In this document: piece after piece, positions 29,698 through 37,740 of the stretch
Layout: each line of letters starts with the position of its first letter
How positions within the stretch are numbered: the stretch's first letter is position 1
Made by a program: the position numbers and the translations under genes
The notes under the pieces: generated by a model
Seen by the model: only the letters and a program-made list of their open reading frames with translations
Database searches by the model: none
What the model was told of the DNA's origin: nothing
Assembly: GCF_900101615.1 (NCBI RefSeq)
Contig: NZ_FMZX01000004.1
Location: 110,777-174,776, forward strand
DNA length: 64,000 nucleotides
Direction of reading: 5' to 3'
Origin: Belnapia rosea
Lineage (GTDB): Bacteria; Pseudomonadota; Alphaproteobacteria; Acetobacterales; Acetobacteraceae

Positions 29698-30501
29698 ATG
29701 TGTGAACTTCTCGGCATGAGCGCCAATGTCCCGACGGATATCTGTTTCAGCTTCGCCGGGTTGATGCAGCGGGGCGGCAAGACCGGGCCGCATGCGGATG
29801 GCTGGGGCATCGCCTTCTATGAAGGGAAGGGGGCGCGGGCCTTCCATGACCCGCACCCCTCGGCGAGCTCAGAGGTGGCGCGCTTCATCCGCAACCACCC
29901 GATCAAGAGCTGCACCGTGCTCTCGCATATCCGCCGCGCCAACCGGGGACGGGTGGCGCTGGAGAATACCCACCCCTTCCAGCGGGAGCTCTGGGGGCGG
30001 CTCTGGACCTTCGCCCATAACGGGCAGCTCGCCGGGGTGAAGCGCTGGCCGCTGCGGCACTACCACCCGGTCGGCACCACGGACAGCGAGCATGCCTTCT
30101 GCTGGATGCTCGACCGGCTGCGGGAGGAATTCCCCGCCTCCCCGCCCGCGCACCGGCTGGCCTCGATGATCGAGGCGCTGTCGCGCAGGCTGGCGGCGAC
30201 GGGTGTCTTCAACATGCTGCTGAGCGACGGGCGGTGGCTCCACTGCTTCTGCGGCAAGCGCCTCGCCTGGCTGACGCGGCGGGCGCCCTTCGGCCCGGCG
30301 ACGCTGATCGACGAGGATCTCAGCGCCGACTTCGCCAAGGAGACCACGCCGCGCGACGTGGTGACGGTGGTGGCGACCCGGCCCCTGACCCGGGACGAGG
30401 CCTGGACGGTGATGGAGCCGGGCCAATACGTGGTGTTTCGAAGGGGCGAGCGCTGGATGCACCGGCGGGTCCCGACCCCGGCACTGGAGCAGGCGGCATG
30501 A
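29698..30501 (+). CDS. Class II glutamine amidotransferase (YafJ family)
   Basis: [12 protein letters not shown] begins with the N-terminal nucleophile Cys exposed after Met removal. [31 protein letters not shown] and [11 protein letters not shown] are the Ntn-hydrolase glutaminase motifs, and [15 protein letters not shown] is typical of YafJ. No synthetase domain is fused, so the acceptor of the ammonia is unknown. The 267-residue length fits the family. The stop overlaps the next start by ATGA, so it is coupled to the HemD-like gene. Confidence 0.88.
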   Translation: MCELLGMSANVPTDICFSFAGLMQRGGKTGPHADGWGIAFYEGKGARAFHDPHPSASSEVARFIRNHPIKSCTVLSHIRRANRGRVALENTHPFQRELWGRLWTFAHNGQLAGVKRWPLRHYHPVGTTDSEHAFCWMLDRLREEFPASPPAHRLASMIEALSRRLAATGVFNMLLSDGRWLHCFCGKRLAWLTRRAPFGPATLIDEDLSADFAKETTPRDVVTVVATRPLTRDEAWTVMEPGQYVVFRRGERWMHRRVPTPALEQAA

Positions 30502-31346
30502 GCGAGACAGAAACCCAGTCCATGGCCGGGCTCCGCGTGGTGGTGCCGGAGACGCGGGAGCTCGAGGTGCTGGCGCGGATGCTGGAGCGGCAGGGGGCGG
30601 AGGCGATTCGCTGCCCGCTGGTCGCCATCATCGACGCGCCCGACCCGGTGCCAATCGAGGCCTGGCTGCGGCGCTTCATCGCCACGCCGCCGGACGACCT
30701 GATCCTGCTGACCGGGGAGGGGCTGAACCGGCTGCTCGGCGTCGCGGCGCGGGCCGGGATCGAGGCCGAGTTCCGCGCCGCGCTGGCCGGCGTCCGGCGC
30801 ATCTGCCGCGGCCCGAAGCCGAGCCAGCGGCTGCGGAGCATCGGCCTCGGCCCCGACCTGGCGCCGGAGCCGGCGACGACGGCCGGGATCATCGCCGGGC
30901 TGGAGGCGCTCGACCTGCGCGGGCGGCGGGTGGCGGTGCAGCTCTATCCGGACAATCCCAATGCGCCGCTGCTCGACTTCCTGGCGCGGGCGGGGGCTGA
31001 GGCAGACCCCATCCTGCCCTACGCCTATGCGACGCGGGCGGAGGATAGGCGGGTGCTGGAGACGCTCGGCGCGATGGCGGAGGGGCGGGTCGATCTCGTC
31101 GTCTTCACCAGCACGCCGCAGGTGCGGCGGCTGGTGAGCCTGGCCGAGGCGGCGGGGCGGCAGGCCATGCTGGCCGAGGCGCTGGCGCGGACGCGGATCG
31201 CCGCCGTGGGCCCCGTGGTGGCGGAGGCGGTGCGGGCGGCGGGCGGCCAGGTGGCGGTCATGCCGGAGGAGAATTTCCACATGAAGCCGATGGTGAACGC
31301 CATCCTGGCCGGGCTGCGGGATGGTGCCTCATCCGGGCTCCGGTGA
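30498..31346 (+). CDS. Uroporphyrinogen-III synthase-like protein (HemD family)
   Basis: The 282-residue protein shows the two-lobed HemD fold. [18 protein letters not shown] and [11 protein letters not shown] form the first lobe. [15 protein letters not shown] matches the usual 'TS.na' position but is altered. [12 protein letters not shown] marks the hinge, [15 protein letters not shown] the second lobe, and [17 protein letters not shown] the final strand-turn. HemD closes hydroxymethylbilane to uroporphyrinogen III. The family is very divergent, and no other heme genes are present here, so this may be a paralog with another role. It overlaps the convergent lytic enzyme gene by 18 bases. Confidence 0.7.
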   Translation: MSETETQSMAGLRVVVPETRELEVLARMLERQGAEAIRCPLVAIIDAPDPVPIEAWLRRFIATPPDDLILLTGEGLNRLLGVAARAGIEAEFRAALAGVRRICRGPKPSQRLRSIGLGPDLAPEPATTAGIIAGLEALDLRGRRVAVQLYPDNPNAPLLDFLARAGAEADPILPYAYATRAEDRRVLETLGAMAEGRVDLVVFTSTPQVRRLVSLAEAAGRQAMLAEALARTRIAAVGPVVAEAVRAAGGQVAVMPEENFHMKPMVNAILAGLRDGASSGLR

Positions 31347-32267
31347 GGCGCCCGGGATCAGCGCGGCGAAGGCCGGGGCGCCGCCGGCCAGGGCCGGCTC
31401 CCGCCGGAGCAGGCCGAGCCCGGCATTGAAGAAGCCGCAGAAGCGGTCGGCATGGACGCTGGTGCCGAACGGGTATTGCAGCATGCGCCAGCGATTGCCG
31501 GGCGAGGGGTCGTGGCGGACGGCGCCCGCATTGTAGGCGCAGGCGACCACGGGCGGGTCGAGCAGCGTCCGCGATGCGGCTTCCGCCATGCAGGCGGCGC
31601 CGGCCTCGATCGAGATGTCCGGGCGGCGCAGCTCCTCCGCCGTGACGCCGCGGCCGAGCAGGGCGGAGGCGGTGGAGAGCAGGGTCTGCATGCAGCCGAC
31701 CGAGACGCGGTGCGGCGTCGCGGCATAGCTGCGGAAGCCGGGCTCGTGCCGCTCCGCCAGGGGGTCGCCGCCCGATTCGGTGCAGATGCAGGCGGCGATC
31801 AGTTCGACCGGCAGGGCGTGGCGGCGAGCGGCGGCCTGGATGGGGGCGGCGAAGGCGGCGAGGACGCGGCGCATCGCCGCCGCCTCGGCTGCGCCACTGG
31901 CGGTCTCGCCGGCTTCGAGCCGGATTCCCGCGCTGCCGAGCGACCAGCGGGTGCCGCCGCCGAAGCGGGCATGCGGGCGTGCCAGGGCCGCCAGCGCCGT
32001 GGGAGAGAGCGGGGGCGTGGCGGCGGGCTGGTCGGGGCGCAGGCGGGACCAGAGGGCGGGGCCGACAACGCCATCCACGGCGAGGCCGAGCAGCCGCTGC
32101 AGGGCGGCGACCGCGGCTGCGGTGCGCGGGCCGAATAGCCCGTCCGCGGCGCGGACCAGGCCGGCGACCGAGGGCGGCCAGCCGCCCGATTGCAGGCGCC
32201 GCTGGAGCCAGAGCACATCCTCGCCGCGCATCATCGGCTGGGTGAGGCGGAGGGTGCGGGGGGTCAT
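31329..32267 (-). CDS. Peptidoglycan-binding lytic transglycosylase (endolysin-like)
   Basis: 312 residues with no signal peptide. Residues 5-75 are a PG_binding_1 domain (LRLTQPMMRGEDVLWLQRRL, DGLFGPRTAAAVAALQRLLG, DGVVGPALWSRL). From about residue 140 comes an SLT-type domain: PVELIAACICTESGGDPLAE contains the candidate catalytic Glu, SVGCMQTLLSTA the Q-T motif, and VVACAYNAG the Y-N-A-G motif. The C-terminal stretch HADRFCGFFNAGLGLL resembles phage endolysins of this type. It is the last gene of a three-gene operon, overlapping the lipoprotein gene by ATGA. Without a signal peptide it would need a holin-like route or lysis to reach the wall. Confidence 0.8.
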   Translation of the reverse strand: MTPRTLRLTQPMMRGEDVLWLQRRLQSGGWPPSVAGLVRAADGLFGPRTAAAVAALQRLLGLAVDGVVGPALWSRLRPDQPAATPPLSPTALAALARPHARFGGGTRWSLGSAGIRLEAGETASGAAEAAAMRRVLAAFAAPIQAAARRHALPVELIAACICTESGGDPLAERHEPGFRSYAATPHRVSVGCMQTLLSTASALLGRGVTAEELRRPDISIEAGAACMAEAASRTLLDPPVVACAYNAGAVRHDPSPGNRWRMLQYPFGTSVHADRFCGFFNAGLGLLRREPALAGGAPAFAALIPGASPEPG

Positions 32268-32824
32268 GGGCAGCTCCGGTGCTGGGCGGCGAGGGCGGCG
32301 GCGAGCCGGCGGGACTGTGCCTCGCGGCCGGGGACGGGGGCAGCATGGCGGCACTCGGCCGGCAGGGTGGCGAGGATGGTGCAGCGGGCGGGGCCCGGCG
32401 CGGCGAGCAGTGCCAGGGCCAGCCGGGCGGAGGCGGCATGGGCGCAGCCTTCCGGGTCGGCGGGCCGGCCGCGGCGCAGGGCCTCGGCGGCGGCGAGCTC
32501 GGCTTCGGCATTCCGCGCCGGGTCGCCGGCGCCCGTGCTGATCGCATCCTGCGCCGCGGCGGCGAGGTTGAGCGGGATGCGGCGCGGGCTGTCCGGCGCG
32601 AGGGCGGCGGACCAGGCGGCGATGGCGCAGGGCAGGTCGCCCTGGCGGCGGCAGGCCTCGGCGCGGATCTCCTGCGCCTGGCGGCATTCCGGGGCCAAGC
32701 CGGCGCAGGGCGGTGCCTCGGCGGCGAGGCGGGCGGTCTCGCCGCGGGCCAGCAGATCCTTGTCCGCCGCCAGCCGCTGCGTGGCGCAGCCGGCGAGCAG
32801 CAGCAGGGCGAGCAGCGGCCTCAT
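32264..32824 (-). CDS. Small Cys-containing lipoprotein of the lytic operon
   Basis: MRPLLALLLLAGCATQ is a clear lipoprotein signal with lipobox LAGC. The mature ~175-residue chain is Ala-rich and mostly helical, with TPR-like spacing (RGETARLAAEAP, CRQGDLPCAIAAWSAAL, NAEAELAAAEALRRG). It carries at least seven further cysteines, suggesting disulfides in the periplasm. No family is recognised. It overlaps its neighbours by four bases on each side. Its place between a membrane protein and a lytic enzyme recalls an outer-membrane spanin, but it is far longer than Rz1-type proteins, so that is only an analogy. Confidence 0.65.
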   Translation of the reverse strand: MRPLLALLLLAGCATQRLAADKDLLARGETARLAAEAPPCAGLAPECRQAQEIRAEACRRQGDLPCAIAAWSAALAPDSPRRIPLNLAAAAQDAISTGAGDPARNAEAELAAAEALRRGRPADPEGCAHAASARLALALLAAPGPARCTILATLPAECRHAAPVPGREAQSRRLAAALAAQHRSCP

Positions 32825-34059
32825 GGCGCGGCCGCCGCGAGCTGCTGGCGGAGCAGCCCGGTGGCCTGGGCGCGGGTGAGGTCGGGGTCGGCGGCGCGAT
32901 CCGTCAGCAGCAGCACCAGCTGGTCGAGGTCGCGGCCGGCGGGGTCCTGGCGCAGGGCGGCGAGCGCCTCGCGCAGCATCGCCTGCGGCACGGGCGGGGC
33001 GGCGAGGCCGGCCGGGGCGAGGTCGATCGGCGCGGCATCGACCGCATCGAGCGCACCATCCAGCAGCCGGCCACGGAATTCCTCGAGACCGGCCGCGAAT
33101 TCGTCCGGGCTGGCGAAGCGGCCGGGCGTGTCGAGCGCGGCGCGGGCCGCCTCGGTCTCGCCTCCGGCCAGGGTGGCGAGGCGGGTGGCGGCGGCGAAGC
33201 GGCCGGCGGGGGTCAGGTCGGGGGTGAGGAAGGCCCGGGCGAAGATGGGTGAGAGCTCGAGCGCCGAGAGGGCGACGGCGCCATCGACCGGGCCGGGCGG
33301 GAAGAGGTTGGTGGTGTAGGGACGGTCGAGGATGCGGGCCCGCCAGCGCTCGAAATGCTCGGTGCCCCGGCCGATGGCCTGGATGGCGCCGAGGCCGATG
33401 GCGGCGACCAGCCCGGCGGGGCCGCCGAGGCCGAGCAGGGCGGGGCTGGCCCGGAGGGCGGCCATGGCATCGCCGATCAGGCCCGTCGCCGGTCCCTGAG
33501 GGCCGAGGGCGGCGGCGAGGGTCGCCCCGGCGGCCGTGACGGCCCCGGCAATGGCGGTGGCATCGAGGGTCTGGGCCGCGCCGGTGGCGACGGCCCCGGC
33601 CTGCCGGGCGGTGGCGGCGCCCGGCTCGGGCAATGCGGCCGGGGCGGCGGATTGGCGCGACTGCTCGCTCTGGCGGGTGGCGAAGTAGAAGCTGATGACG
33701 GCGCCGATAAAGCCGGTCAGCGCCTCGGCGCTGGCCAGGCCGAGCGGCCGCTGCAGCCCGATCAGCAGGAAGCCGAAGATCACGATGAAGCAGGAGATCA
33801 GCGCCCGGATGGTGCCGTCCGGCACGCCGCAGGGCAATTCGGTGAGGCGGGTGAAGGCCGGGGCGCCGGCGGCGCGCGCCTCGGCGAGGAGGCGGCGGGC
33901 AAGGGCGGCCAGCAGCCAGGCCGTGCCGGCGACGAAGACCACCAGCGCGCCGATGACGAGGAGGATGGACCAGGCGGCGATGGGAGACGGCGCGGCCTCC
34001 GCCAGGCCCTGGAAGGGCTCGGCGAGGATGGCGGGGATGGCGTTGGGGGGGTGGCGCAT
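32821..34059 (-). CDS. Multi-span membrane protein heading the lytic operon
   Basis: 412 residues. Three confident transmembrane helices lie near the N-terminus: ILLVIGALVVFVAGTAWLLA, then ALISCFIVIFGFLLIGL, then ALTGFIGAVISFYFATRQ. The DGTIRALI...GAVISFYFATR segment recurs in uncharacterised bacterial membrane proteins. Residues ~150-240 are Ala/Gly-rich and hydrophobic enough to dip into the membrane (AIAGAVTAAGATLAAALG, GLVAAIGLGAIQAIG). The C-terminal 170 residues are soluble, helical and acidic. No known enzyme motif is seen. An AGGAGG ribosome site lies five bases before ATG, inside a perfect inverted repeat. A holin- or channel-like role for the lytic enzyme is a guess from context. 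Confidence 0.65.
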   Translation of the reverse strand: MRHPPNAIPAILAEPFQGLAEAAPSPIAAWSILLVIGALVVFVAGTAWLLAALARRLLAEARAAGAPAFTRLTELPCGVPDGTIRALISCFIVIFGFLLIGLQRPLGLASAEALTGFIGAVISFYFATRQSEQSRQSAAPAALPEPGAATARQAGAVATGAAQTLDATAIAGAVTAAGATLAAALGPQGPATGLIGDAMAALRASPALLGLGGPAGLVAAIGLGAIQAIGRGTEHFERWRARILDRPYTTNLFPPGPVDGAVALSALELSPIFARAFLTPDLTPAGRFAAATRLATLAGGETEAARAALDTPGRFASPDEFAAGLEEFRGRLLDGALDAVDAAPIDLAPAGLAAPPVPQAMLREALAALRQDPAGRDLDQLVLLLTDRAADPDLTRAQATGLLRQQLAAAAP

Positions 34060-34063
34060 CGGG

Positions 34064-34086
34064 CCCTCCTGCTGGATGCAGGAGGG
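34064..34086. promoter_or_regulatory. Perfect inverted repeat covering the ribosome binding site of the lytic operon
   Basis: CCCTCCTGC, five bases, GCAGGAGGG. Read in the mRNA of the 34059 gene, the 3' arm contains the GGAGG ribosome site and ends four bases before AUG, so the hairpin would hide it. If transcription starts near 34080, as the promoter-like sequence suggests, the 5' arm is mostly missing and the repeat would instead be a DNA operator. Confidence 0.6.
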
Positions 34087-34115
34087 AACGTATTGGCAAC
34101 AAAATCCGATGTAAA
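34087..34115 (-). promoter_or_regulatory. Sigma-70-like promoter for the lytic operon
   Basis: On the minus strand TTTACA (34115-34110) and TACGTT (34092-34087) are 17 bases apart in a short AT-rich stretch unlike its surroundings. The predicted start lies inside the inverted repeat, just upstream of the operon's first gene. Confidence 0.45.
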
Positions 34116-34141
34116 GCTTATTTTCCTACGAGGCACCATGC

Positions 34142-34171
34142 GGCATGGCCCGGGACGATCCCGGCCATGCC
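34142..34171 (-). terminator. Hairpin after the 34192-34563 gene
   Basis: GGCATGGC pairs with GCCATGCC, then past one bulged C, CGGGA pairs with TCCCG around a CGA loop. It begins 20 bases past the stop of the minus-strand gene and lies upstream of the lytic-operon promoter, insulating the two. Confidence 0.55.
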
Positions 34172-34191
34172 AGAGGTGCGGCCGCCTGCCG

Positions 34192-34563
34192 TCACTGGGC
34201 TTCCGGGCTGCGCTCCAGCAGCGACTTCAGCCGCTCGGCATCGGCGCGCGGCGCGGAGACGCGCAGCGAGGCCTTGTCGCCCTCATGGGTGATCTCGGCG
34301 CCGCGGCGGTCGATCGGGCCCTCGCGCACCAGGGTCTCGAGCGCCAGCTTGGCACTGGCCTGGTTGGGGAAGGACATCGAGAAGCTGACCAGGTCGGCGC
34401 CCTCGGTAGAGGCGGCCTTGGGCATCATGTCCTGGGGCGGGACGGCGCGGGAGCCCTGCGAGGTGGTGTTGCCCACCGGGTCGCTGGCGGGGAAGGTATC
34501 CTCGACGGCAGCCTCGACATTGGCGTCGCGGGTCTGGTCGGGGCGATCCTGGGTGTGGCTCAT
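34192..34563 (-). CDS. Small hypothetical protein with FPASDP motif
   Basis: 123 residues. The first third is polar and probably disordered, with VEDTFPASDPVGNTTSQGSR; the FPASDP motif recurs in short alphaproteobacterial stress-type proteins and in the 62814-63026 gene. The rest looks like a small alpha/beta domain (ADLVSFSMSFPNQASAKLAL, LVREGPIDRRGAEI, KASLRVSAPRADAERLKSLL), similar in outline to ferredoxin-like ACT or SPOR folds, though no family is recognised. AGGAAG precedes the ATG. Divergent from the patatin gene. Function unknown. Confidence 0.6.
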   Translation of the reverse strand: MSHTQDRPDQTRDANVEAAVEDTFPASDPVGNTTSQGSRAVPPQDMMPKAASTEGADLVSFSMSFPNQASAKLALETLVREGPIDRRGAEITHEGDKASLRVSAPRADAERLKSLLERSPEAQ

Positions 34564-34696
34564 GGGTCTTCCTGTTCCGCTATCGGGATCGGAACGCCGG
34601 TGACGGGGATCGGTTCGGGCGGCGGCCGGCGCATGGGCGAGGTTGCAGTGCAGCGCGTTCCGGTGCAGCAACCGCCAAAGCCTGTGGAGAGATGCG

Positions 34697-35824
34697 ATGG
34701 ACCCCATCCCTTGCCCCTTCAGTCGTATTGCGCTGGTGCTGCAGGGCGGCGGAGCGCTCGGCTCCTACCAGGCGGGCGTCTATCAGGCGCTGCACGAGGC
34801 GGGGCTGGAGCCGGATTGGCTGGCCGGCGTCTCGATCGGCGCGATCAATGCCACGATCATCGCCGGCAACCGGCGGGAGGACCGGCTGCCGCGGCTGCGC
34901 GCCTTCTGGGAACGGGTGACGGAACGCCGGCTCTGGCCCTTCAACCCCTTGGGGGATGACCTGCGACGGCTGCGCAACGGGCAGAGCGCGCTGTCCACCA
35001 TCGCGCTCGGCACGCCGGGCTTCTTCGCGCCGAACAGCGTGAATCCCTGGCTCGCCCCACGCGGGGCGCCGGGGGCCACCGCCTTCTACGATACGGCGCC
35101 GCTGCGGCAGACGCTGCAGGAGCTGGTGGACTGGCAGCTGCTGGCGGAGCCGGGCGGGCATCCGCGGCTGGCCGTCGGGGCGGTGAACGTGACCACCGGC
35201 AATTTCCGCTTCTTCGACAGCGCCGAGATGCGATTGGCGCCGGAGCATGTCATGGCCTCGGGCGCGCTGCCGCCGGGCCTGCCGATGGTGAAGGTGGAGG
35301 GCGCCTGGTACTGGGATGGCGGCCTCGTCTCCAACACGCCCCTGCAATATCTGCTCGAGGACGAGATGGACAGCCGGGATGCGCTGGTCTTCCAGGTCGA
35401 CCTCTTCCCCGCCCGCGGCGCCCTGCCGCGCAGCATGGAGGATGTGCTGGGGCGCGAGAAGGACATCCGCTATTCCTCGCGAACCCGCATGAACACGGAT
35501 GCCTTCACCGCCCGCCGGGAATGGATGGTGCGGTTGCGCCAGATCCTCGCCAAGGTGCCGGAGGAGGCGCTGACCGAGGAGGACCGGGCGCTGCGCGAGA
35601 GCCTCGCGCGGCTGCCGCGGCTGGCGATCCTGCAATTGGTCTATCAGGCGCGCGCCTATGAGGGGCAGTCGAAGGATTACGAATTCGGGCCGGAGACCAT
35701 GCGCGAGCACTGGGCGAGCGGCTATGAGGACACGGTGCGGACCCTCTCGCATCGCGACTGGCTGCAGCTGCCGCCGGAAGTGCCGGGGATCGTGACCCAC
35801 GACCTGCACCGGGAGGCCGAATAG
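34697..35824 (+). CDS. Patatin-like phospholipase with DUF3734 tail
   Basis: Lipid acyl hydrolase of the patatin family. LVLQGGGALGSYQAGVYQAL gives the glycine-rich oxyanion loop, LAGVSIGAINA the GxSxG nucleophile Ser (about residue 50), and WDGGLVSNTPLQYLL the catalytic Asp. The C-terminal third (DVLGREKDIRYSSRTRMNTD and beyond) matches the DUF3734 extension often fused to bacterial patatins. 375 residues. GGAGAG lies upstream. No signal peptide or membrane helix; members act on membrane phospholipids or on storage polyester. Confidence 0.9.
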   Translation: MDPIPCPFSRIALVLQGGGALGSYQAGVYQALHEAGLEPDWLAGVSIGAINATIIAGNRREDRLPRLRAFWERVTERRLWPFNPLGDDLRRLRNGQSALSTIALGTPGFFAPNSVNPWLAPRGAPGATAFYDTAPLRQTLQELVDWQLLAEPGGHPRLAVGAVNVTTGNFRFFDSAEMRLAPEHVMASGALPPGLPMVKVEGAWYWDGGLVSNTPLQYLLEDEMDSRDALVFQVDLFPARGALPRSMEDVLGREKDIRYSSRTRMNTDAFTARREWMVRLRQILAKVPEEALTEEDRALRESLARLPRLAILQLVYQARAYEGQSKDYEFGPETMREHWASGYEDTVRTLSHRDWLQLPPEVPGIVTHDLHREAE

Positions 35825-35903
35825 CCCCGCTCGCACCAGCGTGACCGCTGGCGGGCCCCGGGCTCCCGCTATCCTCCCGGTGTTGTCATGGGAGGACACA
35901 AGA

Positions 35904-36878
35904 ATGGGACCCTTCGGCAAGGCTGCGCGGGCTGCGTTGATGCTCGCCCCGCTGGTGGCGCCGCTGACCGCCCTGGCGCAGCCGGCGGCGGCGCCGCAGC
36001 CCGGCCAGTGGCATCCCTCGCGCTACGGGGCGGGGGACCAGATCGGGGCGATGAACCTGCTCAACCCGCAGAAGGTGCTGGAGGCGGCGCGGCTGGTGCA
36101 GCGTGGGCAGGTCTATCGCCTCGGCGTCCCGGTCGGGCGCGAGACGCCGGCCTTCCCGCCGCGCAGCGCCGCGGTCACGGTGATGATGCCCGACCAGTTC
36201 GAGGGGGCGACCGTGCCGTCTGAGAACCGCATGTCCTATGCCGACGACATGTTCACCGGCTGGCTCGGCGTCGGCAGCCAGATCGACAGCTTCGCGCATC
36301 TCGGCATCGACAACGTCTTCTACAACGGCAACCACGCGCGTGACTTCATGCGCACCACGGGCGTTACGCGGCTCGGCATCGAGGGCATCCCGCCGATGGT
36401 GACGCGCGGCGTGCTGGTCGACATGACGCGCGCCCGCAACAAGCCGATGCTGGAGGAGGGCGAGATCATCACCGCCGACGACCTGCGCGCGGCGATGAGG
36501 GACCAGGGCGTCGAGGTGCGGCAGGGCGATGTGGTGCTGATCCATACCGGTTGGGTCGAGCTGCTGGAGCGAGACCCGGCGCGGTTCGGCAAGGGAGAGC
36601 CCGGCATCGACAATGGCGCGGCGGAGTTCCTCGCCGGGCTCGGCATCGTCGCGGTGGGTGCCGATACCTGGGGCGTGGAGGCGGTGCCCTTCCAGAACCC
36701 GAACCGCATCTGGGAGGGCCATCAGACGCTGCTGGCGAAGAACGGGGTGCATATCCTCGAGGTGATGGACACCCGGGCGCTGGCGCGGGACGGGGCGCGG
36801 GAATTCCTCTTCGTGCTCGGCCAGCCGCTGCTGAGGGGGGCGGTGCAGGCGATCATCAACCCGATCGCCATCCGGTGA
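35904..36878 (+). CDS. Exported cyclase-family (kynurenine formamidase-like) metal hydrolase
   Basis: 324 residues. A signal peptide (ALMLAPLVAPLTALA) is followed by the cyclase fold. GAGDQIGAMNLLNPQKVLEA is typical of the large 'cyclase family' group. The metal motif appears as VGSQIDSFAHLG, where Gln stands at the usual first His; this variant also occurs in relatives. RGVLVDMTRARN, VLIHTGW and VGADTWGVEAVP complete the site. Members hydrolyse amide, lactone or ring bonds; the substrate here is unknown. GGAGG precedes the ATG. The nuclease-like gene follows after 67 bases. Confidence 0.82.
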   Translation: MGPFGKAARAALMLAPLVAPLTALAQPAAAPQPGQWHPSRYGAGDQIGAMNLLNPQKVLEAARLVQRGQVYRLGVPVGRETPAFPPRSAAVTVMMPDQFEGATVPSENRMSYADDMFTGWLGVGSQIDSFAHLGIDNVFYNGNHARDFMRTTGVTRLGIEGIPPMVTRGVLVDMTRARNKPMLEEGEIITADDLRAAMRDQGVEVRQGDVVLIHTGWVELLERDPARFGKGEPGIDNGAAEFLAGLGIVAVGADTWGVEAVPFQNPNRIWEGHQTLLAKNGVHILEVMDTRALARDGAREFLFVLGQPLLRGAVQAIINPIAIR

Positions 36879-36945
36879 CGCGGCGCGGCGCGGCCCTCGA
36901 TCGGGGTCACGCCGCCGGCTCGGGGCGCTTGTCGGGAGGGCAGGC

Positions 36946-37530
36946 ATGGAAGTCTACCGCAAGGTCGCGGCGGGTGCCGCGCAGCCGGTCGGACGTGACG
37001 CCGTCATCGCCTATCTGAACGAGGTCCTGCCGCCGATATGGGCGGAGGGCTACCCCGCCACGGGTGGCGAATTGCTGACCGTCACCCAGGGCGGGACGCA
37101 GGGCGAGAACGGCGTGGTCAGCACGATGTTCGACCTGCAGCCGAAGGGATCAGGAACCGAGGACCGGGTGGTCGCGGTCTGGGGGCTGTCGAAGGCCGAA
37201 CCGGCGGGGACGCGCGATACGGGCCGCATGGCGGGCTTCCTGAACGGCGTGTGGTCGGCGACCTATCCGGGCCGCGACCGCGGGCATTTCTTTGCCCATA
37301 CGATGGGAGGCGGGACGGACATCAACCTGTTCCCGCAGCTTGCCTCGGTGAACCGCGGCGGGGAGTGGCGGCGCATGGAGCGCCATGCCGCCGCGAATCC
37401 CGGCACCTTCTGCTTCATCCGGCCGATCTACCGGGGGTCGGGCTGGACGCCGGCGGAGCTCGAATACGGCATCTACACCCTGCCGCCGGCGGAGGCCTTC
37501 CGCTTCTGGGGCAACGTCTTCCCCAATTGA
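36946..37530 (+). CDS. DRGH-motif DNA/RNA non-specific endonuclease-like protein
   Basis: The C-terminal half of this 194-residue protein matches beta-beta-alpha-metal nucleases of the EndoNS type. GRDRGHFFAHTMGGG holds the DRGH motif whose His is the general base in Serratia nuclease. INLFPQLASVNRGGEWRRME provides the metal-binding Asn and the conserved following helix with Glu. The N-terminal ~100 residues form a Thr/Gly-rich beta region. There is no signal peptide, toxin-delivery domain or obvious immunity gene. GGGAGGG lies upstream of the ATG. A repeat element follows. It could be an intracellular nuclease or an orphaned toxin module; catalytic activity is inferred from motif only. Confidence 0.6.
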   Translation: MEVYRKVAAGAAQPVGRDAVIAYLNEVLPPIWAEGYPATGGELLTVTQGGTQGENGVVSTMFDLQPKGSGTEDRVVAVWGLSKAEPAGTRDTGRMAGFLNGVWSATYPGRDRGHFFAHTMGGGTDINLFPQLASVNRGGEWRRMERHAAANPGTFCFIRPIYRGSGWTPAELEYGIYTLPPAEAFRFWGNVFPN

Positions 37531-37544
37531 TGGCCGGCGCGCCT

Positions 37545-37648
37545 AGAGCAAACTCCGATCAGACAGCATCATCTGACCGGAGTAATTTGCTTGTAAAACA
37601 ACAAGCTAGAGCGGCGTCCATGAGCCATGGCGAACGGAAACCGCTCTA
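37545..37648. repeat. Two-hairpin intergenic repeat (REP/MITE-like)
   Basis: The first imperfect palindrome (37548-37590) has arms GCAAA-CTCCG-TCAGA and TCTGA-CGGAG-TTTGC. The second (37607-37648) is bounded by TAGAGCGG and CCGCTCTA, with an inner CCATG-AGC-CATGG. The stretch is AT-richer than the flanking genes. Paired palindromes of this form resemble dispersed repeats of alphaproteobacterial genomes; only one copy is in the window, so dispersal is not shown here. Confidence 0.6.
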
Positions 37649-37740
37649 TGCTTCAAACTCAATCAGGAATGGCAGAGATGGGTGGGGAGCGGACATCGAC
37701 AGTACCGTGCTCCTTCGTACGCCTTCATTGCCGGCAGAGT

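Noticed and set aside
31329-34059. Prophage remnant
   Set aside because: No capsid, portal, terminase, tail or integrase gene is near, and base composition matches the chromosome.
37531-37740. Immunity gene for the DRGH nuclease
   Set aside because: No frame with a ribosome site fits in the gap; it is occupied by the palindromic repeat.
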